Source: Pseudomonas sp. SL4(2022) (GTDB lineage Bacteria; Pseudomonadota; Gammaproteobacteria; Pseudomonadales; Pseudomonadaceae). Taken from it: a DNA stretch of 64,000 nt. The stretch spans positions 806,001-870,000 of the forward strand of contig NZ_CP113060.1 in the NCBI RefSeq assembly GCF_026625725.1. Reading direction: 5' to 3'. Below are positions 20,559 to 28,810 of the stretch, piece after piece. Below the pieces are notes generated by a model that worked only from the letters and a program-made list of their open reading frames with translations, was not told the origin of the DNA and did no database searches. The position numbers were made by a program, and so were the translations under genes. Position 1 is the first letter of the stretch; each line of letters begins with the position of its first letter.

Positions 20559-20717
20559 ATGGCGAAGAAAGCCAAACGCGGCCCGAACAAGGCCAAATCC
20601 CTGATCGCCCAACCATTGTTTCGCTCCCGCCAGGAAACGCCCAGCAAAGGCAAAGGCAGCTACCGCCGTGAAGCCTCCCAGCAAAACTGGGAGGCTTCAT
20701 ACCTTCTGGCAGCCTGA
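20559..20717 (+). CDS. arfA: Alternative ribosome-rescue factor ArfA
   Basis: A 52-codon ORF starting ATG at 20559 behind GAGGAAAC. ArfA recruits RF2 to free ribosomes stalled on non-stop mRNAs when trans-translation fails. The protein is basic and has the family core PLFRSRQ, KGKGSY and NWEAS. The last 16 codons overlap a perfect hairpin (20669-20699), as in other ArfA genes. There, RNase III cleavage or termination removes the stop codon, so the mRNA is itself a tmRNA substrate and ArfA is made only when tmRNA is lacking. Regulation here is inferred from that layout. Confidence 0.88.
   Translation: MAKKAKRGPNKAKSLIAQPLFRSRQETPSKGKGSYRREASQQNWEASYLLAA
20669..20699 (+). terminator. Intragenic arfA hairpin (terminator / RNase III site)
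   Basis: Perfect 13-bp stem (20669-20681 with 20687-20699) with loop CAAAA, located inside the arfA coding sequence about 15 nt before its stop. No strong T-run follows, so RNase III cleavage is at least as likely as termination. Confidence 0.8.
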
Positions 20718-20788
20718 AAAGCCCGTCACAGCCCGCATACACCGCATTCATGCTAAGGTTACGGCCTGCAAAACGTGCCGAGACCACC

Positions 20789-22072
20789 ATGCCTTACCTG
20801 TTTCTTCGTGGCCTGTCCCATAGCGCCACCGCCTGCATCCTGCTGCTCCTGACCGCCTGCGCAGAAGCACCTGCACAGCCACTCGCCGCCGCGGCGATTA
20901 CGCCACCTCCGACAACCGTCAGCCAACCTTTGCCTGCTGCCCTCGCCCAGCCCACCCTGCTCAGTTTTGACGAATGGCGCATGCTCCTGCGCAGCGATGC
21001 GATCGCGGCCGGCATCAACGCCGAGCTGTTTGATCGCACCTTTGCCGGCATCACCCTGGACCCCAAGGTCATCGCCGCAGACAACAGCCAACCTGAATTC
21101 ACCCGCCCGGTGTGGGAGTACATCGACGGCGCAGTCTCCGTATCGCGCATCGCCCAGGGGCGCCTGCTCAAGGCCCAACACCGCCCAACCCTGAAAGCCA
21201 TCCGCAGCACCTACGCCGTAGACCACGAAGTGCTGATCGCCATCTGGGGCATGGAAAGCAATTACGGCAGTAATATCGGCAGCCATAACGTCATTCGCTC
21301 CCTCGCCACCCTGGCTTACGACGGCCGTCGCCAAGTGTTCTGGCGCAGCCAGCTGCTGGCTGCATTGCAGATCCTGCAAGCCGGCGACGGCCCAGCGCAG
21401 GGACTGATCGGCTCATGGGCGGGCGCCATGGGGCAAACCCAATTCATGCCGACCACCTTCAATCAGCATGCCGTGGATTTTGACGGCGACGGCCACCGCG
21501 ACCTGTGGCGCTCAGCGCCTGATGCACTGGCCTCGGCGGCTCACTACCTGCAAGCCTCCGGTTGGCAGAATGGCCAACCCTGGGGGTTTGAAGTCAGCCT
21601 GCCGCAGGGTTTCGATTACGCCCAGGCCGATCCGGAAGTGCGCCACAGCCTGGCGCAGTGGCGCGCCCAGGGGGTCAACCCGCTGCGCGCGGTGGATGCC
21701 AACGAGCAGAGCCTGGCCTCACTGTTTCTTCCAGCCGGGCACCGCGGCCCGGCCTTTCTGGTGCTGAACAACTTCCGCAGCATTCTCAAGTACAACAACT
21801 CCACCGCCTACGCCTTGGCCATCGGTCTGCTCAGCGACGCCCTGGACGGCAATCCGGGCGTACAGGCCGCCTGGCCGCGCAACGACCGTCAACTGGGACG
21901 CAGTGAGCGCATCGAGTTGCAGACGTTGCTGACCAGCAAGGGGTACGAACCGGGCCCGGCAGACGGCATCATTGGCGCCAACACACGCAAGGCTGTTAGG
22001 GCATTTCAGCAGAGTCTGGGCCTACCCGCTGACGGTTACCCCAGCCATGAGTTGCTGCAAAAACTGCGTTAA
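20789..22072 (+). CDS. Lytic murein transglycosylase with peptidoglycan-binding domain (SltB3-like)
   Basis: 427-aa lipoprotein with lipobox LLLTAC (Cys24). The MltB-type SLT domain (about residues 70-340) has catalytic Glu in WGMESNYG and the GSWAGAMGQTQFMPTTF and DFDGDGHRDLW motifs. A C-terminal PG_binding_1 domain (about 360-427) reads GPADGIIGANTRKAVRAFQ. It cleaves glycan strands to 1,6-anhydroMurNAc ends at the inner face of the outer membrane. The ATG at 20789 gives the lipoprotein signal; an upstream ATG at 20750 would bury it. In P. aeruginosa, SltB3 lies at this place. Confidence 0.88.
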   Translation: MPYLFLRGLSHSATACILLLLTACAEAPAQPLAAAAITPPPTTVSQPLPAALAQPTLLSFDEWRMLLRSDAIAAGINAELFDRTFAGITLDPKVIAADNSQPEFTRPVWEYIDGAVSVSRIAQGRLLKAQHRPTLKAIRSTYAVDHEVLIAIWGMESNYGSNIGSHNVIRSLATLAYDGRRQVFWRSQLLAALQILQAGDGPAQGLIGSWAGAMGQTQFMPTTFNQHAVDFDGDGHRDLWRSAPDALASAAHYLQASGWQNGQPWGFEVSLPQGFDYAQADPEVRHSLAQWRAQGVNPLRAVDANEQSLASLFLPAGHRGPAFLVLNNFRSILKYNNSTAYALAIGLLSDALDGNPGVQAAWPRNDRQLGRSERIELQTLLTSKGYEPGPADGIIGANTRKAVRAFQQSLGLPADGYPSHELLQKLR

Positions 22073-22214
22073 ACGAGCTTTACTCGAACGATTGGGCAAC
22101 ATCGCCAAGCACGAACGGGTAGAACCGCGCGGCGCACAACGGACTGAACAGTCAGGCTCTGTGATAGACTGCGCGGCGGCCACAAGCCGCCTCGTCCACG
22201 GAGCCCAATAGCCG

Positions 22215-23267
22215 ATGTCCGATACTCCCTCGCCCAAAACCGTCGCCAGTGGCGAAAAATTCCGTACCACCCAAGGCATCACCGCGATCAAGGACGGGCA
22301 AAAGCGCCGCGCCTCCAGCGAGCCTCAGGTATTCGAGCCCAAACCCAAGTGGCTACGAGTCAAGGCGCCTGGCGGCAGCCGCTTTGAGGCGGTCAAACGC
22401 AATGTCAGCGAACACCGCCTGAGCACCGTGTGCCAAGAGTCCCACTGCCCGAACATGGGCGAATGCTGGTCCAACGGCACTGCCACCATCATGCTGATGG
22501 GCTCGGTGTGTACCCGCGCCTGCCGCTTCTGCGCGGTGGATACCGGCAATCCCAACGGCTGGCTGGACTTGGAAGAGCCGCAGAACACCGCCAAGTCGGT
22601 GGAGCTGATGGCCCTGCGTTATATCGTGCTGACTTCGGTGGATCGCGACGACCTGGATGACGGCGGCGCCAACCACTACGCGGCCTGCGTGCGGGCGATC
22701 AAGGACAACACCCCGCACGTGGTGGTGGAAGCCCTGACCCCGGACTTCGACGGCGACCTGTTGGCCATCGAACGTGTGGTGGATTCCGGTCTTGAGGTGT
22801 TCGCGCAGAACGTTGAGACGGTCAAGCGCCTCACCCACGTAGTACGCGACCCACGTGCAGGCTATGAAAAGACCCTGAACGTGCTGGCCCACGCCAAGCG
22901 CCACAGGCCGGACGTACTGACCAAGACCAGCCTGATGCTCGGCCTGGGCGAGACGGATGAAGAGATCATCCAGACCATGGATGACCTGCGCGCCATCAAC
23001 GTCGACATCCTCACCCTCGGCCAGTACCTGCAACCGACGCGCAATCACCTGAAGGTGCAGCGCTGGGTCAGCCCGGAAGAGTTCAACCGTTTCCGCGAAA
23101 TCGGTCTGCAGAAGGGCTTTATGGAGGTCGCCGCCGGCCCGCTGGTACGCTCCAGCTACCGCGCCGACAAGGTGTTCGAGAAGAATAACCTGGGCCTGGC
23201 TGCCCCGGTCCCGGTGCCGGGCCAACAGCTCGACAACAGTCTGATTCCCGCCCTCAATCTGAACTGA
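22215..23267 (+). CDS. lipA: Lipoyl synthase
   Basis: 350-aa radical-SAM enzyme that inserts two sulfurs into protein-bound octanoyl chains. The auxiliary cluster motif is Cx4Cx5C ([12 protein letters not shown]). The SAM cluster motif is CTRACRFC, and the C-terminal [10 protein letters not shown] contains the conserved RSSY serine ligand. The substrate octanoyl groups come from LipB, encoded convergently at 23338. The ATG at 22215 is weakly spaced from CGGAGCC. Full length. Confidence 0.96.
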   Translation: MSDTPSPKTVASGEKFRTTQGITAIKDGQKRRASSEPQVFEPKPKWLRVKAPGGSRFEAVKRNVSEHRLSTVCQESHCPNMGECWSNGTATIMLMGSVCTRACRFCAVDTGNPNGWLDLEEPQNTAKSVELMALRYIVLTSVDRDDLDDGGANHYAACVRAIKDNTPHVVVEALTPDFDGDLLAIERVVDSGLEVFAQNVETVKRLTHVVRDPRAGYEKTLNVLAHAKRHRPDVLTKTSLMLGLGETDEEIIQTMDDLRAINVDILTLGQYLQPTRNHLKVQRWVSPEEFNRFREIGLQKGFMEVAAGPLVRSSYRADKVFEKNNLGLAAPVPVPGQQLDNSLIPALNLN

Positions 23268-23273
23268 TTGAGC

Positions 23274-23322
23274 CACACGAACGCCTGACCTGGGGCTTTG
23301 CCTGAGGTCAGGCGTTCGTGTG
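23274..23322. terminator. 18-bp perfect hairpin between lipA and lipB
   Basis: Arms 23274-23291 and 23305-23322 are perfect inverse complements, and the loop contains a further GGC/GCC pair. It starts 7 nt past the lipA stop and ends 16 nt before the lipB stop on the other strand. There is no T-run, but the position suggests a two-way terminator. Confidence 0.65.
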
Positions 23323-23337
23323 CCGGCCCTACTCCGC

Positions 23338-23994
23338 TTACCAGTCGATTGTGTTCGCCAGGCTCTGCTGCTGCGCATAGTCGAGGTGCTTGACCAGTTG
23401 CTCACGCAGCCGCGCGCTGACCTCGGAAATATCGATCGCCCCCACCACCTGATCAACCAACTGCGTCATGGCCATACCGGCATAGCCACAGGGGTTGATG
23501 CGCTGGAACGGCTGCAGATCCATATCCACATTGAGCGCCAGACCATGGAAGGAACGTCCGTTACGGATGCGCAGGCCGAGCGAGGCAATCTTCGCGCCAT
23601 TCACATACACGCCAGGCGCGTCCGGCATGGCATTGGCACTGACGCCATAGCTGGCGAGCAGGTCAATGAGGCTGCGCTCGATGCGACTCACCAGCTCACG
23701 CACACCAATGCCGCTCCGGCGCACATCCAGCAGCAGGTAAGCCACCAGCTGGCCCGGACCGTGGTAAGTCACCTGACCACCACGATCAACCTGCACCACC
23801 GGAATATCCCCCGGAAATAACACATGCTCGGCCTTGCCGGCCTGGCCCTGAGTAAATACCGGGGCGTGTTCGAGCAGCCAGATTTCGTCCGGCGTATCGG
23901 CGCCGCGGGTGTCGGTAAAGCGCTGCATCGCATGCCAGGTAGGCTGATAGTCGACCTGGCCCAGCTCACGAAAGCCGAGCGGTAGGTCCATCAC
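23338..23994 (-). CDS. lipB: Octanoyl-[ACP]:protein octanoyltransferase
   Basis: 218 aa, 217 if started at the ATG at 23991. Moves octanoyl from ACP to the lipoyl domains of 2-oxoacid dehydrogenases and GcvH. Motifs are [20 protein letters not shown], catalytic Lys in [12 protein letters not shown], and catalytic Cys in INPCGYAG. The GTG at 23994 overlaps the upstream DUF493 stop in a GTGATG arrangement, so either codon could start translation through coupling. Confidence 0.95.
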   Translation of the reverse strand: MMDLPLGFRELGQVDYQPTWHAMQRFTDTRGADTPDEIWLLEHAPVFTQGQAGKAEHVLFPGDIPVVQVDRGGQVTYHGPGQLVAYLLLDVRRSGIGVRELVSRIERSLIDLLASYGVSANAMPDAPGVYVNGAKIASLGLRIRNGRSFHGLALNVDMDLQPFQRINPCGYAGMAMTQLVDQVVGAIDISEVSARLREQLVKHLDYAQQQSLANTIDW

Positions 23995-24266
23995 AGAACC
24001 ATGTGCACGATACCGGTCGCGCGTAGGGCGCTGTTGATATCGCGTAACTGATCTTCGCTGGTGGCTTCGATATGCAGCTGTACGGTGGTGTACTTGCCGT
24101 TGCTGCTCTGGCGCTCGGCCAGGGTGCTGAGATCGACTTTGGCGTGCTGGCTAAGGATCTCGATCACCGTGCTTTTGTAATCGGCACCACTGTCACCGAC
24201 CACCTTGATCGGGTAGTCCGCGCAGGGAAATTCGATTTTGTGCGATTTGACGTCTGGTTGATTCAT
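23991..24266 (-). CDS. ybeD: DUF493 family protein YbeD
   Basis: 91-aa small ferredoxin-fold (ACT-like) protein of the YbeD/DUF493 family: [16 protein letters not shown] start, [27 protein letters not shown]. The function is unknown, but it sits before lipB in many proteobacteria, including E. coli. The start ATG at 24266 has GAGG upstream; a longer upstream ORF in the same frame runs into the dacC terminator and is unlikely. It overlaps lipB by 4 nt. Confidence 0.9.
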   Translation of the reverse strand: MNQPDVKSHKIEFPCADYPIKVVGDSGADYKSTVIEILSQHAKVDLSTLAERQSSNGKYTTVQLHIEATSEDQLRDINSALRATGIVHMVL

Positions 24267-24300
24267 GGCAGTAACGGCCTCGTAAGCCGTGGCAGCAACA

Positions 24301-24326
24301 ACGCCCCTGCGGGTCGGCAAGGGCGT
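24301..24326 (-). terminator. Probable terminator of dacC
   Basis: ACGCCC/GGGCGT stem (24301-24306, 24321-24326) with an inner TGC/GCA pair. On the minus strand TGTTG follows. It lies 13 nt past the dacC stop. Confidence 0.5.
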
Positions 24327-24339
24327 GCTGGTCACGCTA

Positions 24340-25515
24340 TCAGTTGAACAATCCGAAGAAGAACAGGCTGATGCTATCCCACAGGCGGCGGAAGAAACTA
24401 CCTTCCTCAACGGCCTCAAGGGCGATCAGGTCGGCGCTGTGTACCACTTCCTCACCCAGCTTAACTTCAACCTTACCGATCACATCACCCTGAGCAATGG
24501 GCGCCGTAAGCTTCGGATTGAGCGTCATGCCGGCCTGCAGCTTATCCAGCTGGCCTTTCGGCAGCGTGAGGCTCAGATCAGTCGCCAGACCAGCCTTGAC
24601 CTGACGCACAGTGCCTTTCCAGACCTGGGCCTGGGCCAGCTCCTGGCCTTTCTTGTAGAAGGTGCGGGTTTCGAAGAAGCGGAAACCATAGGTCAGCAGC
24701 TTCTGGGTTTCCGCCGCACGCGCCGACTCGCTGACGGTGCCAAACACCGAAGTGATCATCCTTGCGCCATCCCGCACAGCAGAGGCCACCAGGCAATAAC
24801 CGGCTTCTTCGGTGTGGCCGGTTTTCAGGCCATCAACGGTCTTGTCACGCCACAAGAGCAGGTTGCGATTGCCCTGTTTGATGTTGTTCCAGAGGAACTC
24901 CTTCTGCGCATAAATTGCGTAGTGTTCCTGATCTTCATTGATGATCGCGCGAGCCAGAATGGCCATGTCATGAGCACTGGAGTAATGCTCAGGATGCGGC
25001 AGACCCGTGGCATTCATGAAGTGGCTGTTACTCATGCCCAGACGCGCAGCGGCTTCATTCATCATGTCGGCGAAAGCATCTTCGCTGCCAGCGATGTACT
25101 CGGCCAGGGCAATACTGGCGTCGTTGCCAGACTGGATGATCACGCCGTGCAGCAGATCATCAACGGTCACCTGGCTGTTCAGCGGCAGGAACATGGTCGA
25201 ACCACCGGAGGCGGCACCACCGGTACGCCAGGCGTGCTCGCTGATTGGCACCAGGTCCTGCTCGCCGATCTTGCCCTTGCGGATTTCCAGCGTCGCGATG
25301 TAAGCCGTCATCAACTTGGTCAGGCTGGCCGGCGGCAAGCGCTGGTCGCCGTTGTTCTCGACCAGAACCTTGCCACTGGCAGCATCCAGCAGCACGTAGG
25401 ACTTGGCGGCAAGCTGGGGCGCCGTTGGAATCACTTGCTGATTGGCCCAGGCAGTCGATGCGCTGAGCAGAAAAAGTGACAGGAAAACGCGTTGCGCAAA
25501 GCTGATGATATTCAT
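24340..25515 (-). CDS. dacC: D-alanyl-D-alanine carboxypeptidase (PBP5/6 type)
   Basis: 391 aa. The signal peptide ends STAWANQQ near residue 24. It trims the terminal D-Ala from peptidoglycan pentapeptides in the periplasm. The three penicillin-binding motifs are SLTK in PPASLTKLM, SGN in IQSGNDAS, and KTG in GLKTGHTEEAGYC. A C-terminal PBP5 beta domain follows, and an amphipathic helix at the end (FFRRLWDSISLFFFGLFN) anchors it to the inner membrane. I take the ATG at 25515 because it gives the signal peptide, with an AGAGAGACGG upstream. It lies 118 nt after the rlpA SPOR frame. Confidence 0.93.
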   Translation of the reverse strand: MNIISFAQRVFLSLFLLSASTAWANQQVIPTAPQLAAKSYVLLDAASGKVLVENNGDQRLPPASLTKLMTAYIATLEIRKGKIGEQDLVPISEHAWRTGGAASGGSTMFLPLNSQVTVDDLLHGVIIQSGNDASIALAEYIAGSEDAFADMMNEAAARLGMSNSHFMNATGLPHPEHYSSAHDMAILARAIINEDQEHYAIYAQKEFLWNNIKQGNRNLLLWRDKTVDGLKTGHTEEAGYCLVASAVRDGARMITSVFGTVSESARAAETQKLLTYGFRFFETRTFYKKGQELAQAQVWKGTVRQVKAGLATDLSLTLPKGQLDKLQAGMTLNPKLTAPIAQGDVIGKVEVKLGEEVVHSADLIALEAVEEGSFFRRLWDSISLFFFGLFN

Positions 25516-25633
25516 CCGTCTCTCTAGATTGCTGATGGTAAAACTGCCCGAAGGCCTAATCATTGCTGCCCCGGCTAGGCGCTCGTGCACCGGGGATCTT
25601 GCTTAGTCCCATGAAGAGACAATAAGTGCCGCG

Positions 25634-26637
25634 TCACTCAGCCTTGACCAGAGTTGGCTCGCCAAGATTGGCCAGGCGCACACTGTCCTGCAGCTGTTCA
25701 GCTTCGCTCTGGCTGCTCACGGGGCCCAGACGCACGCGGTGCAAAATCTGCTGGTTGCGCACCACTGAGCTGACGAACACTGGCGCAGCCACTGTCTCGC
25801 TCAACTTGGCTCTGAGTAGCTCCGCAGCGTCCGGATTGGCGAAGGCGGCCACTTGGAGAAACAGGCCAGAGGCTCCGACTGAAGCGTTTTTTTTTGCGTC
25901 AATCTGCACGGGGAGCACCGCGGCGGCATGTTGCTGCGGGGGGGTGAATACTGCTCAAGCGGCTGCGCGACAGGCTGTGCAACCGGCTGGGCCTGGGCCA
26001 CCTGTTGCGGAGCAGCCAACACCATCGGTACCGGACGGCCCTGCTGAGCCCACCACTCATGCGGATCAATACCTTCGACCTTGACCCGCGCAGTTCCGCT
26101 TTCGGCATAGCCGAGCTTCTTCGCGGCGGCGAAGGACAGATCGATAATTCGGTCGGAATAGAACGGGCCGCGGTCGTTGACGCGCAGGATGGCGGTCTTG
26201 CCGTTTTCCAGATTGGTTACACGCACATAACTCGGCAGCGGCAGGGTTTTGTGTGCGGCGGTCATGCCATACAGGTCGTAGGTTTCACCATTGGCAGTGG
26301 CCTGACCGTGGAACTTGGTGCCATACCAGGATGCCGGCCCCACCGCCTGATAACGACGCGCATCGGGGATCGGGTAGTACTGCTTGCCGAATACGGTGTA
26401 GGGGCTGGCCTTGACCGGGCCGTAGTGCGGCATGGGCACCGCATCAGGAATCCGCGACACATCGACATCCCACCAAGGGGCGCCATCCTTGTGTGGACGA
26501 TTGAAATCACCCGGTCCGGAAATCGCGCCACCCGGTTGAATGGGCGCAACCGGCTGAGGCGCACGACTGGACGAACAACTGGCCAGCGCCAACGCCAGAC
26601 CGCCACACAGGGCCAACTTGAAAGGCAAACGCAACAT
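25634..26637 (-). pseudogene. rlpA: Septal lytic transglycosylase RlpA, frameshifted in a C7 tract
   Basis: The first frame encodes a lipoprotein signal (lipobox LALASC), then the RlpA double-psi barrel: GPASWYGTKFHGQATANGE and LRVNDRGPFYSDRIIDLS. A Pro/Gln/Val-rich linker follows. Without correction this frame runs on into unrelated sequence and stops at 25801, giving 278-279 aa. The SPOR domain (FLQVAAFANPDAAELL to LVKAE) is in another frame and ends at 25634. Adding one base in the minus-strand C7 (25938-25944) restores a continuous ~334-aa RlpA with linker SPPPQQHAAAVLPVQ. An A9 tract (25887-25895) lies between the barrel and SPOR parts. It could be an assembly error, a true mutation or slippage. 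Start ATG 26637 overlaps the mltB stop (TGATG). Confidence 0.8.
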
Positions 26638-27656
26638 CACTTCACACCCCGTGTATCGACCAGCGCCTCGGCCAGCTGATTGACTGCCATGGCATACATC
26701 ACACTGCGATTGTAGCGGGTGATGACAAAGAAGTTAGGCAGGCCGATCCAGTACTCGGCGCCATCAGTACCTTCCAGACGGAAGGCAGTTACCGGCAAAT
26801 CGTCAGCCAGCGGCTCGGCACTGGTCCAGCCCAACTTACGCAGCTCACCGACATTCTTCACCGGGTCCAGGCCCACAGTCAGGCCTTGCTCAGCTTGCGC
26901 CCCCTTGAGGTTGGCGGCGCTGGCCACAAGTTGCCCTGGCTGCCAGCCGTGCCGCTTGAAGTAGCTGGCCACACTGCCAATGGCATCGACCGGGTTATTC
27001 CAGATGTTGATATGGCCATCACCATCGAAATCCACGGCATATGCACGAAAACTGCTCGGCATGAACTGCGGCAATCCCATGGCACCGGCATAGGAGCCGG
27101 TCATGCTCAGCGGCTCGACCTGTTCTTCGCGGGTCAATAGCAGAAATTCGCGCAGCTCCTTGCGAAAGAACGGTGCACGCGGCGGGTAGTCAAAAGCCAG
27201 GGTCGACAGGGCATCCATCACGCGCCAGCTGCCGGTATTACCGCCATAAAAGGTTTCCACGCCAATAATCGCCACGATCACCTGTGGCGGCACGCCATAT
27301 TCAGCTTCGGCGCGAGCCAGCGTCGCTTCGTGCTGCTTCCAGAATGCGACGCCCTGACTGATGCGCTTGTCCGTGATGAAAATTGGCCGATAGTCCTTCC
27401 ACGGCTTGGCCTTTTCTGCCGGACGCGAAATGGCATCAAGAATGGCCTGTTTGCGCTCAACCTGGGCAAACAGTTCGATCAGTTGTTCACCAGCAAAACC
27501 ATAGTCACGTGTCATCTCTGCGACGAACTCAGCCACCTGCGGTGATTGCCGGTAGTCATCGGCCACAGCCACCGGTACCAGTGCACAGGCGCCAGCCAGC
27601 GCCAACCAGGGTGTTACCCATTTCATCATGCCAAACACGTTCTGCATTGCACTCAT
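26637..27656 (-). CDS. mltB: Lytic murein transglycosylase B (SltB1/MltB)
   Basis: 339 aa. MltB-family enzyme with catalytic Glu in IGVETFYGG and the motifs YAGAMGLPQFMPSSF and DFDGDGHINIW. NRSVMYAMAVNQLAEAL lies near the C-terminus. The N-terminus is a signal sequence without a clear lipobox cysteine (ALAGACALVPVAVADD contains a Cys, but the context is poor). The start is uncertain: ATG at 27656 or 27647. It lies 8 nt after rodA and is coupled to rlpA, so it belongs to the mrdA-rodA operon. It degrades peptidoglycan glycan chains. Confidence 0.9.
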   Translation of the reverse strand: MSAMQNVFGMMKWVTPWLALAGACALVPVAVADDYRQSPQVAEFVAEMTRDYGFAGEQLIELFAQVERKQAILDAISRPAEKAKPWKDYRPIFITDKRISQGVAFWKQHEATLARAEAEYGVPPQVIVAIIGVETFYGGNTGSWRVMDALSTLAFDYPPRAPFFRKELREFLLLTREEQVEPLSMTGSYAGAMGLPQFMPSSFRAYAVDFDGDGHINIWNNPVDAIGSVASYFKRHGWQPGQLVASAANLKGAQAEQGLTVGLDPVKNVGELRKLGWTSAEPLADDLPVTAFRLEGTDGAEYWIGLPNFFVITRYNRSVMYAMAVNQLAEALVDTRGVK

Positions 27657-27664
27657 AATCCCAA

Positions 27665-28810
27665 TCAAGCCTGAGTCATCCACTTCCGATGGGTGTGGAT
27701 CGACATCAAAATTCCGAAGCCGGAGAGCAAGGTAATAAGCGAGGTACCGCCATAGCTGATGAAGGGCAACGGCACCCCCACCACCGGCAACAAGCCGCTG
27801 ACCATCCCGATATTGACGAAAACATAAACAAAGAAAGTCATGGTCAGCGCGCCGGCGAGCAGCTTACCGAACAGCGTCTGCGCTTGCACGGTAATCACCA
27901 GACCGCGCGCGATCAACAGCAAGTACACCAGCAGTAACAAACACACGCCAACCAGGCCGAACTCCTCGGCCAGTACCGCAATGATGAAGTCGGTGTGGCT
28001 CTCCGGGAGAAAGTCCAGGTGCGACTGAGTACCCTGCAACCAGCCCTTGCCCAGCACACCGCCGGAGCCAATGGCGGCCTTGGATTGGATGATGTTCCAG
28101 CCGCTGCCCAGCGGATCGCTTTCCGGGTTGAGGAAGGTCAACACGCGCTGCTTCTGGTACTGGTGCATGACAAAGAACCACATGCCGATAGCGATCGGCA
28201 CCACGGCGGCCACGGCACCAATCACCCAGCGCCATTGCAGACCGGCGATAAACAACACGAAGCCGCCAGAGGCGAGAATTAGCAGCGAAGTGCCCAAATC
28301 AGGCTGTATCAGGATCAGCACGAAAGGCATGATGATCATCGCCAGACTGATGCAGATATGCTTAAACCGCGGCGGCAGACTGCGGTTTGACAGGTACCAG
28401 GCAATAGTCGCCGGCATGATGATTTTCATGAACTCCGAGGGCTGAAAACGGATCACCCCGGGGATATTGATCCAGCGTGTGGCACCCATGGCGTTATGCC
28501 CCATAACATCCACTACAACCAGCAGCGCCACGCCCCCCACATAGGCCAGCGGCACCCAACGCTCCATGAAGCGCGGTTCGAACTGGGCGATGATCAGCAT
28601 GCCGACCAGGCCGATGCCAAAGGAGCTGGCCTGCTTCATCAGCAGATCAACGTTCTTGCCACTGGCCGAGTACAGAATGAACAGGCTGCCGGTTGCCAGG
28701 ATCAACAACAGCAGCAGCAATATCCCATCGATATGCAGGCGCTGCAGCAAGGTTGCACGGCGACGCAGAAGATCTTCGGTGGACAGGTTACGGTCAAAAT
28801 TATTGCTCAT
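27665..28810 (-). CDS. rodA: Rod-shape peptidoglycan glycosyltransferase RodA
   Basis: 381-aa SEDS-family polytopic membrane protein with about ten helices. SEDS landmarks include ATRWINIPGVIRFQPSEFMKI, the LILIQPDLGTS loop with the conserved Asp, and the C-terminal PLPFISYGGTSLITLLSGFG. RodA polymerises lipid II during cell elongation together with PBP2. Its ATG overlaps the mrdA stop by 4 nt, so the two partners are translationally coupled. Confidence 0.96.
   Translation of the reverse strand: MSNNFDRNLSTEDLLRRRATLLQRLHIDGILLLLLLILATGSLFILYSASGKNVDLLMKQASSFGIGLVGMLIIAQFEPRFMERWVPLAYVGGVALLVVVDVMGHNAMGATRWINIPGVIRFQPSEFMKIIMPATIAWYLSNRSLPPRFKHICISLAMIIMPFVLILIQPDLGTSLLILASGGFVLFIAGLQWRWVIGAVAAVVPIAIGMWFFVMHQYQKQRVLTFLNPESDPLGSGWNIIQSKAAIGSGGVLGKGWLQGTQSHLDFLPESHTDFIIAVLAEEFGLVGVCLLLLVYLLLIARGLVITVQAQTLFGKLLAGALTMTFFVYVFVNIGMVSGLLPVVGVPLPFISYGGTSLITLLSGFGILMSIHTHRKWMTQA

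Noticed and set aside
22353..23456. 367-codon minus-strand ORF
   Set aside because: Antisense to lipA and crosses the lipA/lipB hairpin; no domain.
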